Positions 41,432 to 50,799 of a DNA stretch of 64,000 bases are shown here, one piece after another. Made by a program: the position numbers and the translations under genes. The DNA comes from Macrococcoides animalis (GTDB lineage Bacteria > Bacillota > Bacilli > Staphylococcales > Staphylococcaceae), in the NCBI RefSeq assembly GCF_047425875.1, contig NZ_CP179727.1:2232001-2296000 (forward strand). Reading direction: 5' to 3'. Each line of letters opens with the position of its first letter. Position 1 is the stretch's first letter. Below the pieces are notes generated by a model. The model made no database searches and had not been told where the DNA came from. It saw only the letters and a program-made list of their open reading frames with translations.

Positions 41432-42632
41432 TGAAGCTTTATTAAATATCAGTAGTACTTCATTGTATGCTGCATTTATATTATATTTAATTGCAATATT
41501 ACCATTCTCAGCGAGTATTAAAGCAAAGTCAAAAAAAAGTGAAAAAATTGCTGTGACATTAACAATTATCGGTTTCGTAATGCAACTTGTATATTTCGTT
41601 ACACGTTGGATGGCAGCAGGGCATGCTCCTGTAAGTAACATGTATGAATTTTTAACGATGTTTGGAATTATGATGGTTGGTGGTTTCTTAGTATTGTACT
41701 TTATCTATCGCACACCAATTCTAGCTTTATTCTCATTACCAATTGCCATGCTTGTGATAGTTTATGCCAGTATGTTTTCAAGAGATGTGTCACCATTAAT
41801 TCCAGCTTTACAAAGTAACTGGTTAGCGATTCACGTTATTACAGTTACGATTAGTTATGGTATATTATCAGTGAGTTCAGTTGCTGGATTAATTTACTTA
41901 CTACGTTATGTCGATGCAAATGAGAAATCTAAGGATGCATTTTGGTTAGAAGTCGTGATGTATTTCATGATACTAGTTGTAGCATTTATTTTAACAACAA
42001 TAGTAATGAAAGGTATTGTGGATTACAAGGAAGATTATTATTATTTTGATAAAAATGATGTAGAAACAGTTGCAGAATATCATTTGCCTGGATTGGTCAC
42101 ATTTAAAGATAGTAAACCTGTAGTTAAAGTAACGGGTACGAAAAACGATTATAAAGAAGTAAAACGTTTTAGTACAGGTATTGAATTACCACCAGTTATA
42201 AATGCTCAAAAGTTAAATACTGTTCTTTGGTCAATTATTATTGGCACAATGTTATATGGACTGTTAAGATTAGTATTAAGAAAATCAATATTTGCAGTTG
42301 TAAAACCATTAACGAACAAAGTATCACTTCAATTAATGGATGAGATTTGTTACCGTTCAGTGATTATCGGATTCCCGTTATTTGCTTTAGGTGGTTTATT
42401 GTTTGCAAGTATTTGGGCACAAATTGCTTGGAGTAGATTCTGGGGATGGGATCCTAAAGAAGTGTGGGCTTTAATTACATTCTTGTTCTATGCTATCTTC
42501 TTACATTTACGTTTAGGAAGAGGTTGGGAAGGTAAGAAAAGTGCATGGTTAGCAGTGGTTGGAATGGCGATTATTTTATTTAACGTTATCGCAGTTAACT
42601 TAATCATTGCAGGTCTACATTCATACGCATAA
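41424..42632 (+). CDS. resC: Cytochrome c biogenesis protein ResC (CcsA/CcsB family)
   Basis: 402 aa from ATG 41424 (GGAGGAAGAAA upstream), multi-spanning. The heme-handling WWD-type motif is seen as WAQIAWSRFWGWDPKEVWAL, with conserved His nearby (GHAPVSNMYEFL). Forms the cytochrome c synthase with ResB. Presence of resABC fits an oxidase-positive organism. Confidence 0.93.
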   Translation: MNSEALLNISSTSLYAAFILYLIAILPFSASIKAKSKKSEKIAVTLTIIGFVMQLVYFVTRWMAAGHAPVSNMYEFLTMFGIMMVGGFLVLYFIYRTPILALFSLPIAMLVIVYASMFSRDVSPLIPALQSNWLAIHVITVTISYGILSVSSVAGLIYLLRYVDANEKSKDAFWLEVVMYFMILVVAFILTTIVMKGIVDYKEDYYYFDKNDVETVAEYHLPGLVTFKDSKPVVKVTGTKNDYKEVKRFSTGIELPPVINAQKLNTVLWSIIIGTMLYGLLRLVLRKSIFAVVKPLTNKVSLQLMDEICYRSVIIGFPLFALGGLLFASIWAQIAWSRFWGWDPKEVWALITFLFYAIFLHLRLGRGWEGKKSAWLAVVGMAIILFNVIAVNLIIAGLHSYA

Positions 42633-42650
42633 TACAAAGGAGTAATGAAC

Positions 42651-43358
42651 ATGAAAAATACGATTTTAATCGTTGATGATGAAGATAGAATCAGAAAACT
42701 CGCTAAGATGTATTTAGAGCGTGAAGGTTTTGAAACAGTTGAAGCGAGTGATGGCGAGTCGGCATTAGAATTAGCACTTAATCAAAACTTTCAATGTATT
42801 TTATTAGATATTATGTTACCGGGTATGGACGGCATTGAAGTATGCAAAAAGATTCGTGAAGAAAAGACGACCCCAATTATTATGTTAACAGCAAAAGGCG
42901 AAGAACATAATCGTGTTGAAGGATTTGAAATTGGTGCAGACGATTATATCGTGAAACCATTTTCGCCACGTGAAGTCGTCTTGCGAGTTAAAGCAATCCT
43001 AAGACGTGCACAACCCACTATGTACTTAAAGCAAGATGCACATGCAAAAGATTTAATTGTATTTGATTCTCTAGTCATTGATAATGATGCGCATCGTGTA
43101 ATGGCAGAAAATCAAGAAGTAAATTTAACACCGAAAGAATATGAATTATTATTATTCTTAGCTAAGAGTCCAGATAAAGTGTTTGATCGTGAGCAATTAT
43201 TAAAGGATGTGTGGCATTACGAATTTTATGGTGATTTACGTACTGTAGACACACATGTAAAGCGTTTACGTGAAAAATTAAATAAAGTTTCTCCAAAAGC
43301 TGCTGATATGATACATACCGTATGGGGTGTGGGTTATAAGTTTGAGGTGAAAGAATAG
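42651..43358 (+). CDS. srrA: Respiratory response regulator SrrA/ResD
   Basis: 235 aa from ATG 42651 (AAAGGAG 8 bases upstream; ATG 42645 is too close). OmpR-type: receiver with D9/D10, phosphoacceptor D53 (LLDIMLPGMDG), K of IVKPF; C-terminal winged helix ending VDTHVKRLREKLN. Controls genes for respiration and low-oxygen or nitric-oxide response in staphylococci. The stop overlaps the start of srrB by one base (TAGTG). Confidence 0.94.
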   Translation: MKNTILIVDDEDRIRKLAKMYLEREGFETVEASDGESALELALNQNFQCILLDIMLPGMDGIEVCKKIREEKTTPIIMLTAKGEEHNRVEGFEIGADDYIVKPFSPREVVLRVKAILRRAQPTMYLKQDAHAKDLIVFDSLVIDNDAHRVMAENQEVNLTPKEYELLLFLAKSPDKVFDREQLLKDVWHYEFYGDLRTVDTHVKRLREKLNKVSPKAADMIHTVWGVGYKFEVKE

Positions 43359-45106
43359 TGCGCTATTTCAATAGCGTCGTAATTAAACTGTGGTTGACTA
43401 TATTATTTATAGTTACTGCAGTTTTAATTATATTATCAGTGTCTTTAATAGGTTTCTTTAATTCATATTTAAAAAGCGAGTCGGGTCATGCTTTAAAGCA
43501 GCAAGCAGAGAAAGCCGAACTCGTACTAACAAGTCATCATAATAAAAGTGATGCCTTGACATATGTTAAAGAACTAATTGAAAATCCAGCTGGCCTGATT
43601 ATCGTTCAAAATAAAAAAGAGCTGACAATCGAAAATGAGGATCCGTTAAAACAAATTATGTTAGACGAAATCAAAACCAATAAAGAATATATGAATGTAT
43701 TTGAAAAAGACAAATATGTTGTTAAAGATATTAAAGTTGATTATCAAGGTGTGAAACATGAATACATACTTATTGGTTATCCGTCCCAAGCATTTAACAC
43801 AAAAGACAGTGGTATATTTATTTATCAAGATACAAATTCAATGGATGATGCTCAAAACTATATAACGTTTATCATTTTTATTGTGGCTATGTTACTGTTA
43901 GTACTTTCAACAATTTTTGCATTTTTCTTGTCAAATAAAATCACAAAACCATTATTGCATTTAAAGTCAGCCGCTTTTAAATTAGCACGTGGTGAACGTA
44001 ATAATAAAGTAGCTGTATATTCTCGAGATGAAATTGGAGAACTTGCCCTTGCATTTAATAAAATGGAGCAAGAAATATCTCTTAATATCAATAAAATCTC
44101 TCAAGAGCGTAATTTAAGAGACCGCCTTATTAATGCGATGGAAGACGGTGTATTAAGCTTTAATATGGATTTAGAGAAACAGTTACAAAACCCAATGGCA
44201 GATAAATTTTTAGATGAGATTTCTCAAGAAGATACAGATGTATTAAGTGAATTAGTTAATCAAGTGATGCAGTCAGATGAGACTGTATATCATGAAATTT
44301 CAACCATTGATAAGCATTACGTTTTAATTATCTCACCTGTCAAGAACCCTACACGAGGACAAAATAATGGTGCAGTTGCTATTATTCGCGATATGAGTGA
44401 AGAGAAAAAGATTGATAACATGAAACAACAATTTATCGCTAATGTCTCACATGAACTTAGAACGCCAATTCAAATGTTGCAGGGATACACCGAAGCAATA
44501 TTGGATGGTATTGTACAAGAAAAAGAAGAAGTCGATGAATTCTTGAATATAATATTAGATGAATCAAAACGTTTAAATCGATTAGTAAATGAACTAATTA
44601 ACGTAGCACGTATAGACTCAGGAGAATCAGTTTTAAATAAAGAACAGCTAGATATTACATCATTAATTGAGAAGAACGTACAAAACTTTAAGCAAAGTGC
44701 ACAAGAACACGAAACTGAATTAGTCTTAGATTTACAGCATACGAAAAAAGCAGCGATTGATTATGATAAAATATTTCAAGTGCTTACGAATCTATTAGAT
44801 AATGCAATGCGTTATACAAAAAAAGGTGATTGTATTACTATCACTACGTATAATGATGAAAGTAATCTATATATCGCATTAAAAGATACAGGTGTTGGTA
44901 TTGCAAAAGAACACGTTAATCATATATTTGATCGTTTCTATAAAGTTGATCAAGCCCGAACTCGGGGAAAACATGGCACAGGCCTAGGTTTATTTATCGT
45001 GAAATCCATAATTGAAAGTCACAGTGGACAGATTCTCGTGGAAAGTGAAGAAGGTGTGGGCACAACTTTTAAAATATCGATTCCTTTAGTTGACACAGAT
45101 TTGTAG
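43358..45106 (+). CDS. srrB: Respiratory sensor histidine kinase SrrB/ResE
   Basis: 582 aa, GTG start at 43358. Two membrane segments (~9-30 and ~167-190) flank an extracytoplasmic sensor region; a HAMP domain, a PAS-like domain (~250-340), HisKA with H365 in ANVSHELRTPIQMLQ, and HATPase motifs DNAMRYT, DTGVGIAKEH, GKHGTGLGLFIV follow. Senses respiratory state (quinone or oxygen related) and phosphorylates SrrA. Immediately followed by the FMN riboswitch. Confidence 0.94.
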   Translation: MRYFNSVVIKLWLTILFIVTAVLIILSVSLIGFFNSYLKSESGHALKQQAEKAELVLTSHHNKSDALTYVKELIENPAGLIIVQNKKELTIENEDPLKQIMLDEIKTNKEYMNVFEKDKYVVKDIKVDYQGVKHEYILIGYPSQAFNTKDSGIFIYQDTNSMDDAQNYITFIIFIVAMLLLVLSTIFAFFLSNKITKPLLHLKSAAFKLARGERNNKVAVYSRDEIGELALAFNKMEQEISLNINKISQERNLRDRLINAMEDGVLSFNMDLEKQLQNPMADKFLDEISQEDTDVLSELVNQVMQSDETVYHEISTIDKHYVLIISPVKNPTRGQNNGAVAIIRDMSEEKKIDNMKQQFIANVSHELRTPIQMLQGYTEAILDGIVQEKEEVDEFLNIILDESKRLNRLVNELINVARIDSGESVLNKEQLDITSLIEKNVQNFKQSAQEHETELVLDLQHTKKAAIDYDKIFQVLTNLLDNAMRYTKKGDCITITTYNDESNLYIALKDTGVGIAKEHVNHIFDRFYKVDQARTRGKHGTGLGLFIVKSIIESHSGQILVESEEGVGTTFKISIPLVDTDL

Positions 45107-45146
45107 TTTGATAAAATAACTTATGGCTAATGCCAAATAAAAATTC

Positions 45147-45258
45147 ATCTTCGGGGTCGGTGAAATTCCGAGCCGGCGGTAAAAGCCCGCGACCTGTGAA
45201 AACAGCTGATTTGGTGGAATTCCAAAGCCGACAGTACAGTCTGGATGGGAGAAGATGG
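45147..45258 (+). promoter_or_regulatory. FMN riboswitch (RFN element)
   Basis: The RFN consensus is seen: ATCTTCGGGGTCGGTGAAAT, CCGAGCCGGCGGTAAAAGCC, GACCTGTGAA, TGATTTGGTGGAATTCC, GCCGACAGTACAGTCTGGAT, GGGAGAAGAT. GGAGGTCA / TGTCCTCC downstream (about 45257-45295) can form the expression-platform hairpin. It controls ribU according to FMN level. Confidence 0.95.
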
Positions 45259-45319
45259 AGGTCAGAGTTTCGTCAAGTTTATTTGTCCTCCTGATTCAAA
45301 GATGAAGTAAGGAGAAAGT

Positions 45320-45883
45320 ATGACACAAATGAATAAGACGAGAAGGCTGATACTCATCAGTTTATTAAGTGCGATTGCATTTATACTGATGTTTCTTAAA
45401 GTACCAGTGCCTTTCTTACCACCCTATTTAACAATTGATATTAGTGATTTACCTGCAATTATTGCTTTATTTACAGTAGGACCAGTTGGAGCGATATTAG
45501 TAGAATTCATCAAGAATGTATTGAATTTTGCAATGAATATGTCAGATCCAATAGGTCCTATCGCAAACTTTTTAGCAGGCGCATCGTTTATTTTAACGTT
45601 ATTTTTAATAACGAAAGGTAAATTTAATAATATTTTATTAAGTTTCGGATTAGCAACGATTGTTATGACGATTGTGATGAGTATTATGAATTACTTTGTA
45701 TTACTACCTATGTACGGTATGATTATGAATTTAAGTGATGTAGTAAAAAATGTACAAGTAATTGTCACTGCTGGAATCATACCATTTAACGTAATTAAAG
45801 GTGCATTGCTTACATTATTGTTCTTTATTGTGGTTAAACGATTAGTTCCGATATTAAATAAGCAAGTGAAATCTAACCAATAG
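45320..45883 (+). CDS. ribU: Riboflavin ECF transporter substrate-binding protein RibU
   Basis: 187 aa, about five to six membrane segments. Family features: PFLPPYLTIDISDLPAIIA and FTVGPVGAILVEFIKNVLNF, DPIGPIANFLAGASFI. Uses the shared ECF energising module encoded elsewhere. AAGGAGAAAGT precedes the ATG. The riboswitch lies directly upstream. Ends in a strong terminator. Confidence 0.95.
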   Translation: MTQMNKTRRLILISLLSAIAFILMFLKVPVPFLPPYLTIDISDLPAIIALFTVGPVGAILVEFIKNVLNFAMNMSDPIGPIANFLAGASFILTLFLITKGKFNNILLSFGLATIVMTIVMSIMNYFVLLPMYGMIMNLSDVVKNVQVIVTAGIIPFNVIKGALLTLLFFIVVKRLVPILNKQVKSNQ

Positions 45884-45906
45884 TTCAATTTAAAATAAAC
45901 TTGACG

Positions 45907-45943
45907 AAAAAAGCTTGAAGTCCATGGACTTCAAGCTTTTTTG
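45907..45943. terminator. Bidirectional terminator after ribU
   Basis: AAAAAGCTTGAAGTCC / GGACTTCAAGCTTTTT near-perfect palindrome, between ribU and convergent fer. Confidence 0.9.
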
Positions 45944-45955
45944 TGTAACAGTCAA

Positions 45956-46207
45956 TTATTCAAATTTTAATGCATCACCATCAAATGACTCATCTGCAAC
46001 TTTAATTGAATCTGTTGGACAACCTTCGAAAGCATCAATCATATCTTCTTCTAATTCTTCTGGTATCTCTTGTGTCCCTTTGTTATCGTCTAAAATAACA
46101 TAAGCAATACCTTCATCATCATAATCATATATATCAGGTGCAGCTGCGCCACAAGCACCACAAGCAATACATGTATCCATATCAACAATTGTATATTTAC
46201 CTGCCAA
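45956..46207 (-). CDS. fer: 4Fe-4S ferredoxin
   Basis: 83 aa from TTG 46207, with GAGGAGG upstream; a longer reading from an ATG at 46252 lacks a ribosome site. Cysteines CIACGACGAAAPDIYDY plus the late EGCPTDSIKV give the four cluster ligands. Very close to Bacillus Fer. Carries electrons for cytoplasmic reductases. Convergent with ribU. Confidence 0.94.
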   Translation of the reverse strand: MAGKYTIVDMDTCIACGACGAAAPDIYDYDDEGIAYVILDDNKGTQEIPEELEEDMIDAFEGCPTDSIKVADESFDGDALKFE

Positions 46208-46311
46208 ATTTTTTCGCCTCCTCAAACATTCATGATACACTATAAATAACATACATAACCATTTTAGAGATAGTTATGACCTTTTTCAACAAAAATATTT
46301 CAGGTGATAAA

Positions 46312-47253
46312 ATGAAAACGATTAATCGATACATCAATTCAAAATTTTTACATGACAAATCAACGAAAAGTTTGTGGAAATTATTAAATGGTATGAGAAC
46401 TCAGCAAACTTATTTTGATGCGCTGATGCAAGATTTATTACCTGTCTATGAGTTATATCCGAAAGTTTCTTTGCAAACTGTTGAAAAATTAGTATTACAC
46501 AATCGAAATGATACTGATAACATTCAATTATATCCATATTTTTATTATGCGAGTGAAGTTAGTTTTGTGAGTTTAACATTACTTCTTCAAACGGTTTCTG
46601 AATACTTACATGATGCCACAGAATATATTCCTTGTACGAATCGCTTGTTTATTCAGCAACACATCAAACAATTATTTCTACAAATGAAACAGCAGAATCG
46701 GTTCTTAGAACTTGCAAAAGAAGTTGATGAATTAACACAATCTATCGAAAAAGAAGTAGGGTCTTGCTACTTCATTCATTTATTAAATGGACATCATATC
46801 ACACCAACCAGTATTGAAACTATATCTCGACAATTCGAACAACCAATAGATATGATTCAAACACAATTGTTTATTGAAAAAAATTATATTATACATGCCA
46901 TGAAATCAGGACAATATGATTTATTGCGACAGCTATACGTACGTGCACCACTTCATGTGAATACTAATGATACATATCAACGATTGTTGAATGGTAATAC
47001 ATTAGATATGATACAAGCAAAGAAAGGTGTACGTGTTCATACAATCCAAGATCATGTGATAGAAATTATGATAAAAGATTATCCGCTAAATATTGATGCC
47101 TTTTTATCTATTGAAGAATATAATTCTATTGAACCAATTCTAAGAAATAATCAATTTGGTAAGTTAAAATCATATTTTGAATTATCACCAGTAAAAGATT
47201 ATTTTAAACTTAAAATTGCAATAGTAAAATACAAAATGGAGCAATACAAATGA
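46312..47253 (+). CDS. Helix-turn-helix helicase-associated protein (YpbB-like)
   Basis: 313 aa from ATG 46312 (CAGGTGATAAA upstream). Mostly helical, no enzyme motif; the C-terminal part resembles the HTH_40 domain of YpbB. It overlaps the recQ gene by 4 bases (ATGA). The Bacillus ypbB-recS (ypbC) pair has the same order. It probably works with RecQ in recombination or repair (inference). Confidence 0.8.
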   Translation: MKTINRYINSKFLHDKSTKSLWKLLNGMRTQQTYFDALMQDLLPVYELYPKVSLQTVEKLVLHNRNDTDNIQLYPYFYYASEVSFVSLTLLLQTVSEYLHDATEYIPCTNRLFIQQHIKQLFLQMKQQNRFLELAKEVDELTQSIEKEVGSCYFIHLLNGHHITPTSIETISRQFEQPIDMIQTQLFIEKNYIIHAMKSGQYDLLRQLYVRAPLHVNTNDTYQRLLNGNTLDMIQAKKGVRVHTIQDHVIEIMIKDYPLNIDAFLSIEEYNSIEPILRNNQFGKLKSYFELSPVKDYFKLKIAIVKYKMEQYK

Positions 47254-48680
47254 GAACTATTGAAACAGTATTACAAGACATTTTTAATTTAAAAGCATTA
47301 CGACAAAATCAAGTTGAAATTGTCCACAAAATTATGGATGGGGAAGACGTACTTGTATTATTACCGACTGGTGCTGGCAAATCATTAACCTTTCAGCTGC
47401 CCATGGTAGTACAAAATAAAAAAACAATTGTTATCTCACCCTTAATTGCATTAATGGAAGATCAAGTAATGCAATTGAAAATTAAGAAAATTAAAGCGTG
47501 TTGTATTCATAGTTACCTTGATTTAGAAGATAGACAATTAATATTGTCTCAAATTGATCAATTCGATTTTATTTATTGTTCTCCTGAATGGCTCGCTACA
47601 AATGGAATGGAATATTTGAAAAATTATCCTTGTGAAGCAATTGTAATAGATGAAGCACACTGCATTTCAGAATGGGGATTTGAATTCAGACCGCATTATT
47701 TGTGTATTGATGAAGTCATAACTTATTTTAATGCACAAGTGATTGCACTAACTGCCACTGCAAACACTCAGATAATTGCAGATATTCAAGAAGTGGTGAA
47801 AAAAGATCTCGTCATTTTAGATTTTTTAACTGAAAGAGATAATATTTTTTTATCTGTTGTTAAAATTGAATCTGATAATGACAAATTCGATTTTATTATA
47901 GATACTTTAAAGACATCTGGTCCTACAGTGATTTATTTTTCATCTAAAAAGCAAGTGGAGGCAGTTTATGAAGCATTGTTATCACATCATATCCTTGCGG
48001 AACGTTATCATGCTGATATGACATATGAGAATCGTATGTCAGTACAACAACGATATATGCAGGATGAGATACAAGTTATTTGTGCAACGAATGCATTCGG
48101 TATGGGTGTTAATAAATCAAATATACGTACAGTGATTCATTATCATATGCCAAAATCGATTTTTCAATTTATACAAGAGATTGGACGAGGAGGTCGTGAT
48201 GGAAAACTTTGTCAATCAATTTTATTATATAAACAAAACGACGAACAATTATCTTATCGATTAAATGAAATGAATGAATTATTAATTGAAGAGATTGACT
48301 TATTTTATAAGGGGGTACAGTTACCCGAAGAAAAACATTTACTAATGAATATATTGTCTAAAAAATATAATCAAAATATTATAGTTCAAAAGATTAAACA
48401 ACATCAAAATTTGAAAAGACAATCGACAGCGATGATGTTGGAATATATTCAAGAAAAAAGTTGTTTGAATGATTGTATAAATAGATTTAACCAAAACACC
48501 TATAATACTGAGTTTAAAAACCATTTAACAATTAGAAAAAATCATAATTTAAGAAAATGTTGTATGTCGTGTAACGATATATATACCATCAGTTTTGAAC
48601 AAGTTAATTATGATGTTCAAAAAAAGTTCAAGAAAACGCTACTAAACCAGTTGTTTAATGATTTATATGACTTTACTTAA
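47250..48680 (+). CDS. recQ: RecQ-family ATP-dependent DNA helicase
   Basis: 476 aa, the short staphylococcal/RecS type. Motifs: I LLPTGAGKSLTFQLP, II VIDEAHCISEWGFEFRPHY, III LTATANTQI, V ATNAFGMGVNKSNIR, VI QEIGRGGRDGK. The C-terminal zinc-binding region has clustered Cys (SCLNDC ... KCCMSC). No HRDC domain. Unwinds DNA 3' to 5'. Confidence 0.9.
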   Translation: MRTIETVLQDIFNLKALRQNQVEIVHKIMDGEDVLVLLPTGAGKSLTFQLPMVVQNKKTIVISPLIALMEDQVMQLKIKKIKACCIHSYLDLEDRQLILSQIDQFDFIYCSPEWLATNGMEYLKNYPCEAIVIDEAHCISEWGFEFRPHYLCIDEVITYFNAQVIALTATANTQIIADIQEVVKKDLVILDFLTERDNIFLSVVKIESDNDKFDFIIDTLKTSGPTVIYFSSKKQVEAVYEALLSHHILAERYHADMTYENRMSVQQRYMQDEIQVICATNAFGMGVNKSNIRTVIHYHMPKSIFQFIQEIGRGGRDGKLCQSILLYKQNDEQLSYRLNEMNELLIEEIDLFYKGVQLPEEKHLLMNILSKKYNQNIIVQKIKQHQNLKRQSTAMMLEYIQEKSCLNDCINRFNQNTYNTEFKNHLTIRKNHNLRKCCMSCNDIYTISFEQVNYDVQKKFKKTLLNQLFNDLYDFT

Positions 48681-48742
48681 ACAACATATTTTGTCTATAA
48701 TAAATATGTATTTATAAAATTTTAATTAAGTGGGTGGATATT

Positions 48743-50086
48743 GTGTCTAGAGATAATTTCAAAGATGAATTCGAAAAGAGTAAACAAAAAGTTGAACGCG
48801 AAAGACAAGAAGCAATCGATCGTAATCAAACAGCTGAAGATGAAACAATTTCTGATGATAAAGTAAATGATTCAAAAATGAGTCAAGAAGATTCAAATGA
48901 AATCTTTCCACCTCGTGGCGCATCTAGAAGAAATCGTTCACAAGAACGTAAAAATCGTGAAAAAACACCTCTAGAGAATGAGAGCGTAACATACGAAGGT
49001 AAAGACAATATTCAAAAGGTTCAAACAAAAGAAGAAGCGATAAAAGAGAATAAAAAACGTGACCGTTCAATTATTGCTTCTGCTACAGGTGTTGGTGGTA
49101 GTGTTGTTGGCAATGTCGCAACTAATAAAAAAGGTATTCACGGTAATTCTAATGAAAATAATATTAACCCGAACCATACAAAAACAACAGCAAAAAATGA
49201 TACATTAGTAGATCGTGATAAATACACTACTGAACAACCAAAGAAAAACCAAAAGAAAAAAGCAGCTGTTGGAGCTGGTGCGGTTGTTGGTGCTAGTGCT
49301 TCTAAAACTAACACTGCAAATGCAGCGAATAATAAAGTTCAACACGAATCACCTAAAGAAAAAAAGGAAGATAATGGTGGTGGTATGAAGAAATTCTTAC
49401 CTTTTTTAGCAGCAATATTATTATTAGTTCCGATTATTTTATTGTTAAGCAATTGGATTAATAACCAAGATGAAGGAAAACCAAAAAATGAAGAAGTAGT
49501 TGTAAACGAAGGTAAAACAGCATCTGAGAAGAAAGCAGATAAAGAAAAGGCAGATAAAGAAAAAGCAGATAAAGAAAAAGCGGATAAAGAAAAAGCGGAT
49601 AAAGAGTCAGAAAAAGCGACTGCTGATAATGAAGAAAAAGAAAGTGATAAGTCAGCCACTAAAGATGATAAAGTAGCAACAACAGACGGTACAAATTCTG
49701 AAAATACTTCAGATTCAAATGCATCAGACCAAAATAATGGTTCAACAAATAATGAAACAGCAGGAACAAACGCTGCAAATGCAAATAATGCATCAGACGG
49801 AACGACTACAAATGGTGCAAATGATGTGAATGGAAATGATGGTGCTAATACACAATCAAATTCGAACAGCAATTCTAATGCTAGTAACTCAAACAATGAT
49901 TCAAATGCGTCTTCATCTTCAAATGGTGGAGGATCTCATGTTGTAGGTACGAAAGAAAACTTATACCGTATCGCAATTAAATACTATGGTAGTGGCTCAC
50001 CTGAGAATGTTGAAAAAATTAGAAAAGCTAATGGCATTTCTGGTAACAATGTTTCTACAGGTCAAACATTAGTAATTCCAAAATAA
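48743..50086 (+). CDS. ebpS: Elastin-binding protein EbpS-like LysM membrane protein
   Basis: 447 aa starting at GTG 48743 (MSRDNFKDEFEKSKQ..., GGGTGG upstream). A polar N-terminal region, one membrane segment (KKFLPFLAAILLLVPIILLL, ~residues 215-236), five KADKE units at 49532-49606, an Asn/Ser/Thr/Ala-rich linker, and a C-terminal LysM domain (VVGTKENLYRIAIKYYG ... GQTLVIP). The order matches staphylococcal EbpS, a cell-surface protein described as elastin-binding. Whether this copy binds elastin cannot be read. Confidence 0.9.
   Translation: MSRDNFKDEFEKSKQKVERERQEAIDRNQTAEDETISDDKVNDSKMSQEDSNEIFPPRGASRRNRSQERKNREKTPLENESVTYEGKDNIQKVQTKEEAIKENKKRDRSIIASATGVGGSVVGNVATNKKGIHGNSNENNINPNHTKTTAKNDTLVDRDKYTTEQPKKNQKKKAAVGAGAVVGASASKTNTANAANNKVQHESPKEKKEDNGGGMKKFLPFLAAILLLVPIILLLSNWINNQDEGKPKNEEVVVNEGKTASEKKADKEKADKEKADKEKADKEKADKESEKATADNEEKESDKSATKDDKVATTDGTNSENTSDSNASDQNNGSTNNETAGTNAANANNASDGTTTNGANDVNGNDGANTQSNSNSNSNASNSNNDSNASSSSNGGGSHVVGTKENLYRIAIKYYGSGSPENVEKIRKANGISGNNVSTGQTLVIPK
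49532..49606 (+). repeat. Five tandem 15-bp repeats (KADKE)
   Basis: Five consecutive AAAGCAGATAAAGAA-type units inside ebpS, with only synonymous changes (GCA/GCG, AAA/AAG, GAA/GAG). Repeat number is likely to vary between strains. Confidence 0.9.
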
Positions 50087-50109
50087 TTAAATACTAAGGG
50101 GATGGATTT

Positions 50110-50751
50110 ATGTACCTAAAAACGATAATGATACCGAAAGAAAAATGTTATGTGGCTAATCCAAATGATACTGTAAAAAGTGTATTAGATAAATTAGAAC
50201 ATCATGGTATTGATGGTATGCCTGTTGTAGAAGAAGGAAAATATCTTGGTACTGCAACTAAATATAGTATATTCAGACATTTCTTCTTCATGAAAACACC
50301 GAAGTTAAGAGAAGATTTTGTTACAACCACAAAAATTGGGGATATCTTAACATTAGATGAATACAGTGTGAATGATGATACGTTCTTCGAAGAGTCATTC
50401 TTAACATTACAAGATTTCCCGATTCTAAGCATCATTAACGAGCGCAAAGAGTTTTTAGGGGTTGTTACACGTTATGATGTAATGGATCAATTTAAATCAG
50501 CATTTGGGATGAGTAAACCAGGTGTTCGTATCGCAATTACTTCAATAGAAGCTGAGGGACGTATCAAGCGATTAGCATCTGCTCTTTCAAAATTTAAATT
50601 AAACGCAATTTCATTTGTGACGTTTGATGAAACAGATAAAATGCATCGAAGAATGATCGTTAAAGTAGAAAATCATAAAAATATTAAGAAATTCACAAAA
50701 TACTTAAAACAAAATGGTTTTAAAGTATTAGATATTCAAGAAGATAATTAA
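50110..50751 (+). CDS. CBS-domain protein
   Basis: 213 aa. Two CBS motifs (DTVKSVLDKLEHHGIDGMPV at ~20-39; QDFPILSIINERKEFLGVVT at ~101-120), then an ACT-like C-terminal part (VRIAITSIEAEGRIKRLASA). Such proteins bind adenine nucleotides, in some cases cyclic dinucleotides. GGGGATGGATTT precedes the ATG. Ligand unknown. Confidence 0.85.
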   Translation: MYLKTIMIPKEKCYVANPNDTVKSVLDKLEHHGIDGMPVVEEGKYLGTATKYSIFRHFFFMKTPKLREDFVTTTKIGDILTLDEYSVNDDTFFEESFLTLQDFPILSIINERKEFLGVVTRYDVMDQFKSAFGMSKPGVRIAITSIEAEGRIKRLASALSKFKLNAISFVTFDETDKMHRRMIVKVENHKNIKKFTKYLKQNGFKVLDIQEDN

Positions 50752-50757
50752 TAACAG

Positions 50758-50783
50758 GGGACTCTAGTTGGAGTCTCTTTTTT
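50758..50783 (+). terminator. Terminator after the CBS gene
   Basis: GGGACTC / GAGTCTC stem (one G-T pair) followed by TTTTTT. Confidence 0.75.
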
Positions 50784-50799
50784 GCGGAAGGTGATTATT

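Noticed and set aside
49532..49606. CRISPR-like array
   Set aside because: The 15-bp units are directly adjacent without spacers and lie in frame inside ebpS.
49339..49896. 185-codon open frame opposite ebpS
   Set aside because: It is the complement of low-complexity KADKE and Asn/Ser-rich coding sequence, with phenylalanine/serine runs and no ribosome site.
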